From contig NZ_CP059187.1 of NCBI RefSeq assembly GCF_014251375.1, positions 248,001 through 312,000 of the forward strand: a DNA stretch of 64,000 bases. The letters run 5' to 3'. The notes beneath the pieces were generated by a model that saw only the letters and a program-made list of their open reading frames with translations, had not been told where the DNA came from and made no database searches. Position 1 is the stretch's first letter, and each line of letters begins with the position of its first letter. Made by a program: the position numbers and the translations under genes. This DNA is from Blattabacterium cuenoti (GTDB lineage: Bacteria > Bacteroidota > Bacteroidia > Flavobacteriales > Blattabacteriaceae). This document shows, one piece after another, positions 27,383-36,239 of the stretch.

Positions 27383-28810
27383 ATGAAATATTCTAGAATT
27401 CCAAAAGGAACCAGAGATTTTTCCTCAATAGAGATGAATAAACGAAACTATTTAATTAAAATTATTAGAAATTGCTTTGAACTTTTTGGGTACTATTCCA
27501 TAGAAACTCCGTCATTTGAAAATATTTCCACACTATTTGGAAAATATGGAGAAGAAGGAGAATATTTAATGTTTAAGTTACTTCATTCAGGAAATTTTTT
27601 AAAAAAAGGAATTTCAGATTTTTTGACTAAAAGAAAAAAAAATCAAGAAAATATTATTGATTTTACAAAAAATTTCACTGAAAAAATATCCAATAAAGCG
27701 CTTCGATATGATTTAACGGTTCCTTTTGTTCGGTATGTAGTTATGCATAGAAATGAAATTATTTTTCCTTTTAAAAGATATCAAATACAACCTGTATGGC
27801 GTGCAGATCAACCCCAAAAACAAAAAGGAAGATTTAGAGAATTTTATCAATGTGATGCGGATATAATAGGATATTCTTCTTTATCATTATGGCAAGAAAT
27901 TGAATTCATTCAACTTTGTGACGAAATTTTTACAAAATTAAAGTTTCCTATAACTATTAATATTAACCATAGAGATATTTTATGGGGGTTGTTAGAGATT
28001 TCTGGAATAGAAAATCATTTATGGAAAAATTTTACTACATCTTTAGATAAATGGAATAAAATAGGACGACATTCAGTAAAAAAAGAAATGCTTCGTAAAG
28101 GGATTTCATCGAAGTCTTTCGAAAAGATAGCATATTTTTTTGATATGAAAGAAAACTTTTCAAAAAAAAAGGAATCTTTAAACGTTGCTTTCAGATCCTC
28201 TAAAAGAGGAAAAAACGGAATAAAAGATCTTAGTTTTATTTTTCTAAAAATAAAGAATCTTTCTTTAAAGAGTACAACAAAATTGGAATGGAATCTTTCT
28301 CTAGCTAGAGGAATGAATTATTATACAGGAACAATATTTGAAATATTTCCAAATAATAATAAGTCTGAAAATTATTATTCCATTGGAGGTGGGGGAAGAT
28401 ATGATAACCTAGCTAGTTTATTTGGAATGAAAAACATTTCTGGAGTAGGAGTTTCTTTAGGTTTAGATAGAATTTATTTAGCTATGGAAAAAGAAAATTT
28501 ATTTCAAACTATCTCTAATTTTCCTTCAAAAGTATTGTTTATCAATTTCGGAGATGAAGAGGTTTTATATGCATATAAAATGATCAATTTTTTGAGAAAA
28601 AAAGGAATTTCTACTCAATTGTATCCTAACGCTGTGAAAATAAATAAACAATTTAAATATGCAAACGAGAATAACATTCCATTTACTATCAGTATAGGAA
28701 AAAATGAAATGGAAAAGAATAAAATACGAGTAAAGAATATAAAAAAAAGAATAGAAATAGAATACGACAACATAAATGATGTTGCAAATCAATTAATCAA
28801 AATTTATTGA
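27383..28810 (+). CDS. hisS: histidyl-tRNA synthetase
   Basis: HisRS, 475 residues, class II. Motif 1 is around IPKGTRDFSS and the following helix, motif 2 includes VWRADQPQKQKGRFREFYQCD, and the histidine-specific segments LARGMNYYTGTIFE and GGGGRYDNL are present. The C-terminal anticodon-binding domain (about 375-475) is complete. Its last 18 bp overlap the end of the convergent pnuC gene. The cognate tRNA-His is also in the window at 50748. Confidence 0.95.
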   Translation: MKYSRIPKGTRDFSSIEMNKRNYLIKIIRNCFELFGYYSIETPSFENISTLFGKYGEEGEYLMFKLLHSGNFLKKGISDFLTKRKKNQENIIDFTKNFTEKISNKALRYDLTVPFVRYVVMHRNEIIFPFKRYQIQPVWRADQPQKQKGRFREFYQCDADIIGYSSLSLWQEIEFIQLCDEIFTKLKFPITININHRDILWGLLEISGIENHLWKNFTTSLDKWNKIGRHSVKKEMLRKGISSKSFEKIAYFFDMKENFSKKKESLNVAFRSSKRGKNGIKDLSFIFLKIKNLSLKSTTKLEWNLSLARGMNYYTGTIFEIFPNNNKSENYYSIGGGGRYDNLASLFGMKNISGVGVSLGLDRIYLAMEKENLFQTISNFPSKVLFINFGDEEVLYAYKMINFLRKKGISTQLYPNAVKINKQFKYANENNIPFTISIGKNEMEKNKIRVKNIKKRIEIEYDNINDVANQLIKIY

Positions 28811-29362
28811 ATGAATAACTTTTTCCTTCCAAAGGACATAACCTTTTATAGCCAATCCTACAAGGAAAATAAATAAAATACCTGTTAATACGAGCCCTTT
28901 CAAAAAATAAATAGGAACGGAAATGATGTTTCCAATTATCCAAAAAATCCAACTTTCTACTTTTTTCATAGTCATTTGATACATTCCAGAGAAAAAAATA
29001 CCAGTTGTAAATACATCTATCCAATCAGAATTGGATTGTTGTAAGGAGCCATTAAAATAATAATAAACCATTATACTGAAAATGCAAGTAAATACAAAAA
29101 ATAAAGCCGTATAAAAATAATCTTTTTTATCTGAAAAAGTTATAGTATGATTTTTTCTTTTAAATTTCCATGTATACCAACCATACAAACTCATTCCTGT
29201 ATAAGATAGGTTAATAATAAAATCTCCATAAAGAGAAGTAATAAAAGTTATATAACTGTATATAATTGTACTTACTATTCCTATTGGATAAAACCATATC
29301 TTATTCTTTTTTGCAAAGATAACACTGAAAAGACTAAATGATGCTGCAAAAAATTCTAAAAT
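28793..29362 (-). CDS. pnuC: nicotinamide mononucleotide/riboside transporter PnuC-like, non-standard start
   Basis: The C-terminal two thirds (from ATG 29194) match PnuC: MSLYGWYTWK, then IENW-like VESWIFWIIGNIISVPIYF. I extended it upstream by hand: the same frame continues with LEFFAASFSLFSVIF, KIWFYPIGIVST and LYGDFIINL, all typical PnuC N-terminal segments, back to an in-frame stop at 29461. No ATG, GTG or TTG lies in that extension. An ATT at 29362, ten bases after AGGAG, would give 189 residues, the family's usual length. Either a rare start is used, or one T has been lost in a T5 run near 29412 (adding one T links an ATG at about 29422 to this frame). Seven membrane segments are expected. 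Confidence 0.7.
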   Translation of the reverse strand: MLEFFAASFSLFSVIFAKKNKIWFYPIGIVSTIIYSYITFITSLYGDFIINLSYTGMSLYGWYTWKFKRKNHTITFSDKKDYFYTALFFVFTCIFSIMVYYYFNGSLQQSNSDWIDVFTTGIFFSGMYQMTMKKVESWIFWIIGNIISVPIYFLKGLVLTGILFIFLVGLAIKGYVLWKEKVIHSINFD

Positions 29363-29454
29363 AGAGAATAAACTCCTGTTCCCTCTTATGATAAGAAAAA
29401 TATAAAAAGGAATGAATCCATTATTCCATATATGTGTGTTGTATGTATTTATTA

Positions 29455-30075
29455 TTATTTATCTATAATATAAACAAGGTAATGTTCATCTATTTTTCTA
29501 TAAAATGCAGAAAACTTCTTACTATATGATTTTTTTAGAATCCAGCATGAGATACAAGAATCCTTTTCTATGCAAAAAGGAGAAACTTTGTAGTGATCTA
29601 AAAAACTTGATGAAATACCTCCTTCTAATTTATATAAACTTTCTTTGATTCCCCATATGATATGAAGATATTCTTTTTCATGACTTGTATGAATAAAAAT
29701 AGATTCATCCTTTCTAAGGAATTTTTTTTTTAACTTAATTATTTTTTGATCTTTTCTGAATTTTTCTATATCTATCCCTATATGATAGGAGCTAATTGCT
29801 ATAGCTATTCTTTCAAAAGAGTGACTCAATGAAATATATTTTTCTTGAGGAAAAAGAAAAGGTTTTCTCTTTTCATTATAAAAAATATTCATAATTCCTA
29901 TAGCCCTTAGAGCATAACGAACTCCTAGAAATTCTCTCTTCCGTTTTTCTGATAGAGATAAAAAAAAACTTTTCTCTTTTTCAGAAAGAATTAATTGTTC
30001 CAAAAACATAGTTTCTATGTTCCCCCATTTAAAAACGATGATTTTAGTATGAAATTTCTTATTCAAGATGAACAT
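29455..30075 (-). CDS. 4'-phosphopantetheinyl transferase superfamily protein
   Basis: This 206-residue protein matches the Sfp/AcpT-type transferases, which attach phosphopantetheine from CoA to a carrier-protein serine. Visible motifs are KRKREFLGVRYALR (about 44-57), SLSHS, the metal-binding GIDIEKF (about 98-104) and WGIKESLYKLEGG (about 140-152). The likely partner is the fatty-acid acyl carrier protein, which fabI in this window also needs. Its stop lies just upstream of the pnuC frame. Confidence 0.87.
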   Translation of the reverse strand: MFILNKKFHTKIIVFKWGNIETMFLEQLILSEKEKSFFLSLSEKRKREFLGVRYALRAIGIMNIFYNEKRKPFLFPQEKYISLSHSFERIAIAISSYHIGIDIEKFRKDQKIIKLKKKFLRKDESIFIHTSHEKEYLHIIWGIKESLYKLEGGISSSFLDHYKVSPFCIEKDSCISCWILKKSYSKKFSAFYRKIDEHYLVYIIDK

Positions 30076-30252
30076 AAGTTATTTATTATTATTTATTTTT
30101 TCTTTCCTTTCATTCATAACAAAATAAAATAGAACAACATATGAATAATCATTTTAGATATTAAATCTAGTCATTTTTTTGTACTATTGTGAATGTGAAA
30201 ATAAATCTACATCTCATTACTTACTCATAGTATATCTGTTATAATCTTATGT

Positions 30253-31278
30253 ATGAAACAAAAAATTACAAAAGCATTAAAAAATGTTTTTATTAATAAT
30301 AAAAATATTATTGAATCAGGAATAGTCAAAAATATAGATTTCTTTCAGGAAGAAATCATAATCTCTATTAACTTATCTAATCCTACTATGCATGTAAAAA
30401 AGAAATTAGAAAAAGATATATACCAATCTATAAAAGATCAAAATTTACATTTTGAAGAAAAAAAAATTCGTCTAAAAATAGAAAAAAAATTAGATACTAC
30501 TAAAAAAATCAATGGAATAAAAAATATAATTGCAGTTGCCTCTGGAAAAGGAGGAGTAGGAAAATCCACAATAGCAACTAATATAGCAGTTTCTTTAGTG
30601 AATATGGGATTTCAGGTAGGATTGTTAGATGCAGACATTTATGGCCCTTCTATTCCTTTAATGTTCAATATAGGAGAAGATGTGATTTCATCATGTTTTT
30701 TCATAAAAAAGAATGGAAATCATCTGATAAATCCTATCATCCGTTATGGAGTGAAAATACTTTCTTTAGGTTTTTTTTCAAAACCTGGGGAAGCTATTGT
30801 TTGGAGAGGACCTATGGCAACTAAAGTTTTAAGACAATTTATCCATGAAACAAATTGGGATGGGTTAGATTTTTTAATTGTAGATTTACCACCAGGGACA
30901 GGGGATATTCATTTATCCCTTTTGCAAGAAATTCCATTAAAAGGAATTATCATTGTTAGCACTCCTCAAAAAATTGCCTTATCTGATGTCCAGAGAAGTG
31001 TAGGAATGTTTCGTATTCAATCTATTCATGTTCCAATACTTGGAATCATAGAAAATATGTCTTTTTTCATTACAGAAAAAGAAAAATACTATTTTTTTGG
31101 AAAAAATGGAGCAAAAAATTTTTCCAAAAAAATGAATATTTTTTTTCTCGGAGAAATCCCTATGTTACAAGACATTAGAAAATCTTCTGATTCAGGAATT
31201 CCTATTGTTTTAGAAAACGATCAGATAAAAAAAATTTTTGTAAAAATTACGAAAAATATAATGGATAAATTATCCTAA
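30253..31278 (+). CDS. Mrp/NBP35-family Fe-S cluster carrier ATPase
   Basis: This 341-residue protein has an N-terminal MIP18-type (DUF59) domain (about 1-85) and a ParA-like ATPase domain with the deviant Walker A GKGGVGKST (about 98-106), DADIYGPS and DLPPGTGD. The family delivers Fe-S clusters. The usual C-x2-C near the end of the ATPase domain is absent: ENMSFFITEKEKYYFFGKNG has no cysteine. From memory this absence is shared by relatives in Bacteroidota. It stands alone between divergent and convergent neighbours; the 177-bp upstream gap is A/T-rich. Confidence 0.9.
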   Translation: MKQKITKALKNVFINNKNIIESGIVKNIDFFQEEIIISINLSNPTMHVKKKLEKDIYQSIKDQNLHFEEKKIRLKIEKKLDTTKKINGIKNIIAVASGKGGVGKSTIATNIAVSLVNMGFQVGLLDADIYGPSIPLMFNIGEDVISSCFFIKKNGNHLINPIIRYGVKILSLGFFSKPGEAIVWRGPMATKVLRQFIHETNWDGLDFLIVDLPPGTGDIHLSLLQEIPLKGIIIVSTPQKIALSDVQRSVGMFRIQSIHVPILGIIENMSFFITEKEKYYFFGKNGAKNFSKKMNIFFLGEIPMLQDIRKSSDSGIPIVLENDQIKKIFVKITKNIMDKLS

Positions 31279-31320
31279 TTTTCTTAGTTTTAGTGAGTGA
31301 ATAATTAATTCTTGAATTCA

Positions 31321-32136
31321 TTAAAAACAGAGTTTTATAAATTCTTTTACAATTAATATTAAAATAGATATGGATTTTTCAGATTCTTGAAAAATGGAAT
31401 CAAAATAATAATCCTTTTTTTTTATATTAGATAATCCCCCCATCGTAATAATGGAGATAGAAAATACCCGTAAATTCATATATCTAGCTGCGATCACGTA
31501 TGAAATAATGTTATTCATTCCAACACAATCTCCCCCCATAGATCGGATCATTGCATATTCTGCAGGTGTTTTATAATTTGGATAGGGAAAAGCGACATAA
31601 ACCCCCTTTTGTATAATGATATTGTGATTCATAGCTATATTTTCTGCTATTTCAAGCATTTTTTTATCATATGTTTCTTCTTCTGTGATCCCAACGAAAA
31701 AACTATTCTTTTTTAGAAAAGAAGAATACTTATCTGGAAAAAAATTGATATGATCTTTAACCAACATGACGTCACCCATTTTGTAGTTTGGATTTACTCC
31801 TCCAGAAATATTGATTAAGATTAATTTATCAATTCCAATATTTTTACACACTACAATAGGAAAATAGGGGGGATCTTTTATTTTCTCCTCGTACTCGTAA
31901 GAGAAAAAAGGTTCTATTAAAAAAACAACTTTTTTTTCTTCTATCTCTCCAAATATAAGTTCTCCATATAAATTTGAAAAATTTGGAATTTCTTTGTAAG
32001 AAATACATATAGGTTTTTTAATTTCCTTGACAAGTTGATTAAACTGTATTCCTAATAATAGGATTCCAAAATCAGGTTTAGTTTTGTTAATTTTGTTTTG
32101 TATATATATTGTTGATTCTTCTAAAGTCATTGACAT
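31321..32136 (-). CDS. purine nucleoside phosphorylase-like protein with altered active site
   Basis: This 271-residue protein has the length and fold pattern of trimeric purine nucleoside phosphorylase: LILINISGGVNPNYKMGDVMLVKDHINF (about 105-132), GVYVAFPYPNYKTPAEYAMIRSMG (178-201), GMNN and VFSISIIT. Key positions differ. The phosphate loop GSGLG is G29-I-Q-F-N33, the phosphate-site Arg and His of GRxHxYEG are P76 and F78, the phosphate-binding Ser after M207 is Asn, and the purine-contacting Asn is M232. The Glu of PAEY (E193) and M207 remain. The frame is intact, so it may be a repurposed or decaying enzyme. It should not be assumed to phosphorolyse purine nucleosides. Confidence 0.75.
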   Translation of the reverse strand: MSMTLEESTIYIQNKINKTKPDFGILLLGIQFNQLVKEIKKPICISYKEIPNFSNLYGELIFGEIEEKKVVFLIEPFFSYEYEEKIKDPPYFPIVVCKNIGIDKLILINISGGVNPNYKMGDVMLVKDHINFFPDKYSSFLKKNSFFVGITEEETYDKKMLEIAENIAMNHNIIIQKGVYVAFPYPNYKTPAEYAMIRSMGGDCVGMNNIISYVIAARYMNLRVFSISIITMGGLSNIKKKDYYFDSIFQESEKSISILILIVKEFIKLCF

Positions 32137-32258
32137 AATTTTTTTATCTATATTATTGACGAGACATCCCCAAAAAAATTTGTTATTATTCCAAACCTAC
32201 AAAAATAAAAATTATAAGTAATAAGTAAATAAAGTAAGATAAGAAAGAGAGTTTTTTT

Positions 32259-33278
32259 TTATTGAATGACATTTACTTCTCTAGGTAAAAAAACACCTAA
32301 TTTTTTCTTTATGTCTTGAGTGATTTTTTCTGAAAAAGAATATATCTCTCTTCCAGTAGCCTTTCCATAGTTTACTAAAACTATGGGTTTTTTTTCATAA
32401 ACTCCTACATTTCCTACTTTTTTTCCTTTCCATCCTGCTAGTTCTAGCAACGAATTAGCAGATACTTTCACTTTCTTTTTAGAATAAGAATATCCAATCA
32501 CAGTTGGATATTGAGATTTCAATTTTTGAAAGTCAAAAATTTCTACTATAGGATTCATAAAAAAACTCCCTGCATTTCCAATTTTTCTTGGATCTGGTAA
32601 TTTTTTCTGTCTAATGTGAAGAATTGCCTGACTTAAATCATGAGGATTAGGTTTTTTAATATTCATATTTTCTAACTCCTTTCTGATTTCAATAGATGAT
32701 ATATTCAATTTGTGATATTTTTTTCTTAACAGAAAAAAGACAGATAAAATAAGGAATTTATTTCTGTATTTCTTAAAAAAAGAATGACGATATGTTAGTT
32801 GACATTTTTCACGTGTTAATTCTATAACTCTTTTATTATCAATTTCATATAATTCAACTTTCAATAAAGTATTCTTTATTTCTGTTCCATATGCTCCAAT
32901 GTTTTGAATCGGTGCAGCTCCAACTGTTCCCGGAATAAAAGATAAGTTCTCTAATCCACTGAATCCTTTTTTTATAGTCCAACTTACGAATTCATTCCAA
33001 TTTTCTCCCGCAGAAGCTTTCACTATAACTTGAGAATTGTTTTCTTGAATGATTTCTCTTCCTTTGATCCCTATTTTGATTATTAATCCTTTATAAAAAT
33101 TTTTTAAAAAAAGAATATTACTCCCATTTCCCAAAAAAAGTTTTGATATAAATGGATATTGACAAAAAGTTTCTTGGATTTCTTCTATACTTTTCACATT
33201 TACAAAATAATGGGCATAGACATTGATTCCAAATGTATTAAATTTTTTTAGAGGAAAATTTGTTTTAATATCTAACAT
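32259..33278 (-). CDS. murB: UDP-N-acetylenolpyruvoylglucosamine reductase
   Basis: MurB, 339 residues, is the FAD-dependent enzyme that completes UDP-MurNAc. FAD-domain signatures are FLGNGSNILF, FIPGTVGAAPIQNIGAYG and the catalytic-serine segment IGNAGSFFMNPIV. The C-terminal LLELAGWKGK is typical of type I MurB. It lies outside the main mur cluster, as often in Bacteroidota. The 122-bp gap upstream of the phosphorylase-like gene shows nothing distinctive. Confidence 0.95.
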   Translation of the reverse strand: MLDIKTNFPLKKFNTFGINVYAHYFVNVKSIEEIQETFCQYPFISKLFLGNGSNILFLKNFYKGLIIKIGIKGREIIQENNSQVIVKASAGENWNEFVSWTIKKGFSGLENLSFIPGTVGAAPIQNIGAYGTEIKNTLLKVELYEIDNKRVIELTREKCQLTYRHSFFKKYRNKFLILSVFFLLRKKYHKLNISSIEIRKELENMNIKKPNPHDLSQAILHIRQKKLPDPRKIGNAGSFFMNPIVEIFDFQKLKSQYPTVIGYSYSKKKVKVSANSLLELAGWKGKKVGNVGVYEKKPIVLVNYGKATGREIYSFSEKITQDIKKKLGVFLPREVNVIQ

Positions 33279-33370
33279 GTAGAAAAATATTTTTATAAAT
33301 CAACAATGACAATTTTGTACGTAAATATTGTATGATTAAATTTATCTATTATTATAAAATAAAATTCTTT

Positions 33371-33640
33371 ATGAAAAGAGTAGGAAGTTTTTTTGGAGGT
33401 GTCATCTTAGGAACAATTGCAGGGTTAGTTGTAGGAATTCTGTTATCTACAAAAAAAAAAAAGGAGTCTAAAATAAAAAATATACTAGGAAAAAAAACTG
33501 AAGAATTGAAAGAAAATTTGCAAGAAATAAGTCAAAAAATAGGAAAAAAAGTCCACCAAATAAAATCTGATTTTGAAAAAAAATGGAACAAAAATAAAAT
33601 AGATAAAATGGATCAAGTAGAAAATGAATTGGGGACTTAA
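33371..33640 (+). CDS. YtxH-domain small membrane protein
   Basis: This 89-residue protein (start at ATG 33371; an in-frame ATG at 33332 would add 13 residues of unlikely Tyr/Lys sequence) begins MKRVGSFFGGVILGTIAGLVVGIL, the glycine-rich membrane segment of YtxH proteins, followed by a long charged helix likely to form a coiled coil. A 12-base A run lies at 33451-33462. Function in Bacteroidota is not established. It is followed by a membrane protein that is its usual neighbour. Confidence 0.75.
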   Translation: MKRVGSFFGGVILGTIAGLVVGILLSTKKKKESKIKNILGKKTEELKENLQEISQKIGKKVHQIKSDFEKKWNKNKIDKMDQVENELGT

Positions 33641-33670
33641 TTCAGTGAGTTTATTTTATTTTTCTAATTA

Positions 33671-34015
33671 ATGTTGTTCTTCTTTATTTTTATTAAAAAT
33701 TTTTTCAATAGGAAGTTAGTATGTTTTAAAAATGAAGTCATGAAACTATTAATTTCCATCATGACAGAATTTTTTTTGAATTTTATTTTTCTTATATTTT
33801 TCATAATGATCTTTTTTTCAGGGAGTCTTTCTTTGTCGTTTTTTTTATCCTATTATTTTAATAATTATGTTTTAGGATTTGGAATCCTCACTCTTTTATA
33901 TCTTATTCTTTTCTTTTTTGTATTTTTTTTCTGTAAAAATGTTATCCGTATTTTTATCAAAAATTTATTTAACAAATCAATATTTAGAATTTTTGATAAA
34001 AAAAAACAAAAGTAA
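33671..34015 (+). CDS. phage holin-like/DUF-type membrane protein
   Basis: This 114-residue protein has two strongly hydrophobic segments (about 36-62 and 70-95) separated by a short FNNYVLG turn, a pattern seen in the 'putative holin III' family found beside YtxH genes in Flavobacteriia. The turn-plus-second-segment resembles those proteins, but residues are mostly Phe/Leu/Ile and the call is only moderately safe. The full-length start at 33671 keeps the pre-membrane helix seen in relatives. No phage genes are nearby, so lysis is not implied. Confidence 0.6.
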   Translation: MLFFFIFIKNFFNRKLVCFKNEVMKLLISIMTEFFLNFIFLIFFIMIFFSGSLSLSFFLSYYFNNYVLGFGILTLLYLILFFFVFFFCKNVIRIFIKNLFNKSIFRIFDKKKQK

Positions 34016-34032
34016 AAGTTTTCCCTCATGTC

Positions 34033-34788
34033 ATGAATAAATCAGAAGTTGTTTATGGAATTCATCCTTTGATAGAAGCAATTCAATCCAAAAAAACTAT
34101 CAGAAAACTATTTATTCAAAAAGGAAAAAAACAAAAGTCTAATGTATATAGGAAGTTAATCAATCTTTACCAAAAAAAAAATATTCCAATTCAAATTGTT
34201 CCAAAACAAAAGTTTCATCAATTAAAAAACAAAAATCATCAAGGAGTTTTTGGGATCCTATCCCCAGTAGTTACCTATCATATAGAAGATCTACTTCCTA
34301 TTTTCTATGAAAATAGAAAAAACCCACTATTGCTCATTTTAGATCGTATTACGGATGTAAGAAATTTTGGATCTATAATTCGTACGGCAGCATGTGTAGG
34401 AACAGATGCGATCATCATTCCAAGAAAAAATACCGCATTGATAGGATCTGATTCTATAAAAACTTCTTCAGGGGCTTTATTTAAAGTTCCAATATGTCAA
34501 GAAAAAAATATTCAAAAAACGATAGAATATTTAATTTCATACGGTTTAAAAATTGTTTCTGCTACAGAAGAAAAATCAAGTATATTATGGTATAATGTTG
34601 ATTTTTCAGGCCCTACTGCAATAATACTAGGAAATGAAGAAAATGGAATTTCCTCAAAATATTTAGAACTTTCTTCAGAAAAAGCAAAAATTCCATCATC
34701 AAAAATAAAAGGAGTTTCATCTTTAAATGTTTCTGTAGCTTGTGGGATCATTTTATATGAAGTCTTTAGACAAAGAACATCAACATAA
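34033..34788 (+). CDS. TrmH/RlmB-family rRNA 2'-O-ribose methyltransferase
   Basis: This 251-residue SPOUT methyltransferase has an N-terminal L30e-like substrate-binding domain (GIHPLIEAI near 10) and a C-terminal knotted domain with the three motifs LDRITDVRNFGSIIRTA (N at about 112), ILGNEENGIS and SLNVSVACGIILYE. The closest named family is RlmB, which methylates G2251 of 23S rRNA, but other TrmH-group enzymes look similar. It is convergent with pheS, 24 bp apart. Confidence 0.88.
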   Translation: MNKSEVVYGIHPLIEAIQSKKTIRKLFIQKGKKQKSNVYRKLINLYQKKNIPIQIVPKQKFHQLKNKNHQGVFGILSPVVTYHIEDLLPIFYENRKNPLLLILDRITDVRNFGSIIRTAACVGTDAIIIPRKNTALIGSDSIKTSSGALFKVPICQEKNIQKTIEYLISYGLKIVSATEEKSSILWYNVDFSGPTAIILGNEENGISSKYLELSSEKAKIPSSKIKGVSSLNVSVACGIILYEVFRQRTST

Positions 34789-34812
34789 CAAAAACAAACA
34801 CATAAAAAACAA

Positions 34813-35817
34813 CTAAAAATCATTTTTAAATTGTTTTAAAAAACAAATGTCATTTTCAAAATAAGTTCGAATATCATTAATTTTATAGATTAGGTGTGCA
34901 AGTCTCTCTATGCCCATTCCAAAAGCAAATCCTGAATAAATTTCTGAGTCAATGTTCACATTTTTCAAAACTTGTGGATCTATCATTCCACAACCCATTA
35001 TTTCTAACCATCCTGCGTTATAATCATCACAATATATATCCACTTCAGCACTAGGTTCTGTAAATGGAAAATACGAAGGACGAAATCGTATTTTTGCTTT
35101 TTCTCCAAAAAGAGAGTTTATTAAATATTGAATGATTTTTTTTAGATCTAAGAAGGATACTTTTTTATCTATATAAAATCCTTCTGCTTGGTGAAACATA
35201 AAATTTGAACGTGATGAAATTGTTTCATTTCTATATACTTTTCCTATGGATAAAACACGAAAAGGAGGATTATGTTTTTTCATATATCGTATTTGCACAG
35301 AGGACGTATGTGTCCGTAACAAAATGTCAGGATTTTTGTATAAAAAAAATGTATCCTGCATATCCCTAGATGGATGATCTATAGGGATATTTAGAGCTGT
35401 AAAATTATGCCAGTCATTTTCTATTTCGGGCCCCTCAACATAAGAAAAACCAATCATTTTTAAAATATCTAAAATCCTATTTTTTACAATAGATATGGGA
35501 TGTAGAGATCCTATTTCTATAGATTTTCCTGGAATTGTAGGATCGAATTTGTATTTGTAATGTTTTTCACCTTTTATGAAATTTTTTTTGTGAAAAATTT
35601 GTATTTTATCCTGAACATTTTTTTTTAACTCATTGAGAATTTTTCCAATATTTTTTCTTTTTTTATCTGGAATTTTTTTTAATTTTTTAAATAAAAAAGT
35701 TAAAATCCCTTTCTTCTTCCCAAGAAATTTAATTCTAAAAAATTCTAAATCTTCATATGTTTTAGCATGAAAACTCTTTATTTCCACTCTTATTTTTTCA
35801 ATTTCGTTTTTATCCAT
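34813..35817 (-). CDS. pheS: phenylalanyl-tRNA synthetase alpha subunit
   Basis: PheS, 334 residues from the ATG at 35817 (a TTG at 35829 would add four). The N-terminal coiled coil is followed by the class II core with [35 protein letters not shown] and the motif 3 [14 protein letters not shown]. It carries the catalytic site for phenylalanine; the beta subunit gene is not in this window. The conserved hypothetical gene lies 24 bp upstream on the same strand. Confidence 0.95.
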   Translation of the reverse strand: MDKNEIEKIRVEIKSFHAKTYEDLEFFRIKFLGKKKGILTFLFKKLKKIPDKKRKNIGKILNELKKNVQDKIQIFHKKNFIKGEKHYKYKFDPTIPGKSIEIGSLHPISIVKNRILDILKMIGFSYVEGPEIENDWHNFTALNIPIDHPSRDMQDTFFLYKNPDILLRTHTSSVQIRYMKKHNPPFRVLSIGKVYRNETISSRSNFMFHQAEGFYIDKKVSFLDLKKIIQYLINSLFGEKAKIRFRPSYFPFTEPSAEVDIYCDDYNAGWLEIMGCGMIDPQVLKNVNIDSEIYSGFAFGMGIERLAHLIYKINDIRTYFENDICFLKQFKNDF

Positions 35818-35841
35818 AAAACAATTCAATCAATAATTCAA

Positions 35842-36222
35842 TTATATCTCAAGTATTTTTTCATCACTCATATAACGAATGATAGCTTTTTTCAGAAAAA
35901 AAGATTGTTCTTCATTTTTTAAAAAAAATGGAAGATTTTTGATCAATAAATAATGAGGCCATCCTTCCCTATCTTTTCCAATAAAAACGTAATATCCAAA
36001 AGGTTCTAAAATTCTACAGATTGCAATATGCAAAATATTTATTTTATCTTCTCTATTCAAAAATCTATTTTTACCTTTGCCGAGTTCTTGAATTCCTATC
36101 AAGTAAATAATTCCAATGAGATCAATTTTTCCCTCTATGAAAAAATGATTTCGTATATATAAAATGACCTGATTCCAATTGAAATGAAATTGTTGTATTT
36201 GTATTATAAATTCTTTTTTCAT
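35842..36222 (-). CDS. conserved hypothetical protein of Flavobacteriia
   Basis: This 126-residue protein has no domain I can name. It looks soluble and mainly helical, with the conserved-looking stretch ILEPFGYYVFIGKDREGWPHYLLIKNLP at about 72-100 followed by an acidic helix. I recall similar proteins next to cvpA and pheS in free-living Flavobacteriia, so it seems to be a conserved lineage gene. It lies directly upstream of pheS and divergent from cvpA with only 17 bp between. Confidence 0.72.
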   Translation of the reverse strand: MKKEFIIQIQQFHFNWNQVILYIRNHFFIEGKIDLIGIIYLIGIQELGKGKNRFLNREDKINILHIAICRILEPFGYYVFIGKDREGWPHYLLIKNLPFFLKNEEQSFFLKKAIIRYMSDEKILEI

Positions 36223-36239
36223 TTTATTATTTATTAATT

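Noticed and set aside
28797-29024. Second open frame inside pnuC on the same strand
   Set aside because: It is a shifted shadow of the PnuC frame with no family resemblance.
33671-34015. Prophage lysis gene
   Set aside because: Only a weak holin-like topology; no phage genes nearby, and the YtxH neighbour fits a chromosomal membrane pair.
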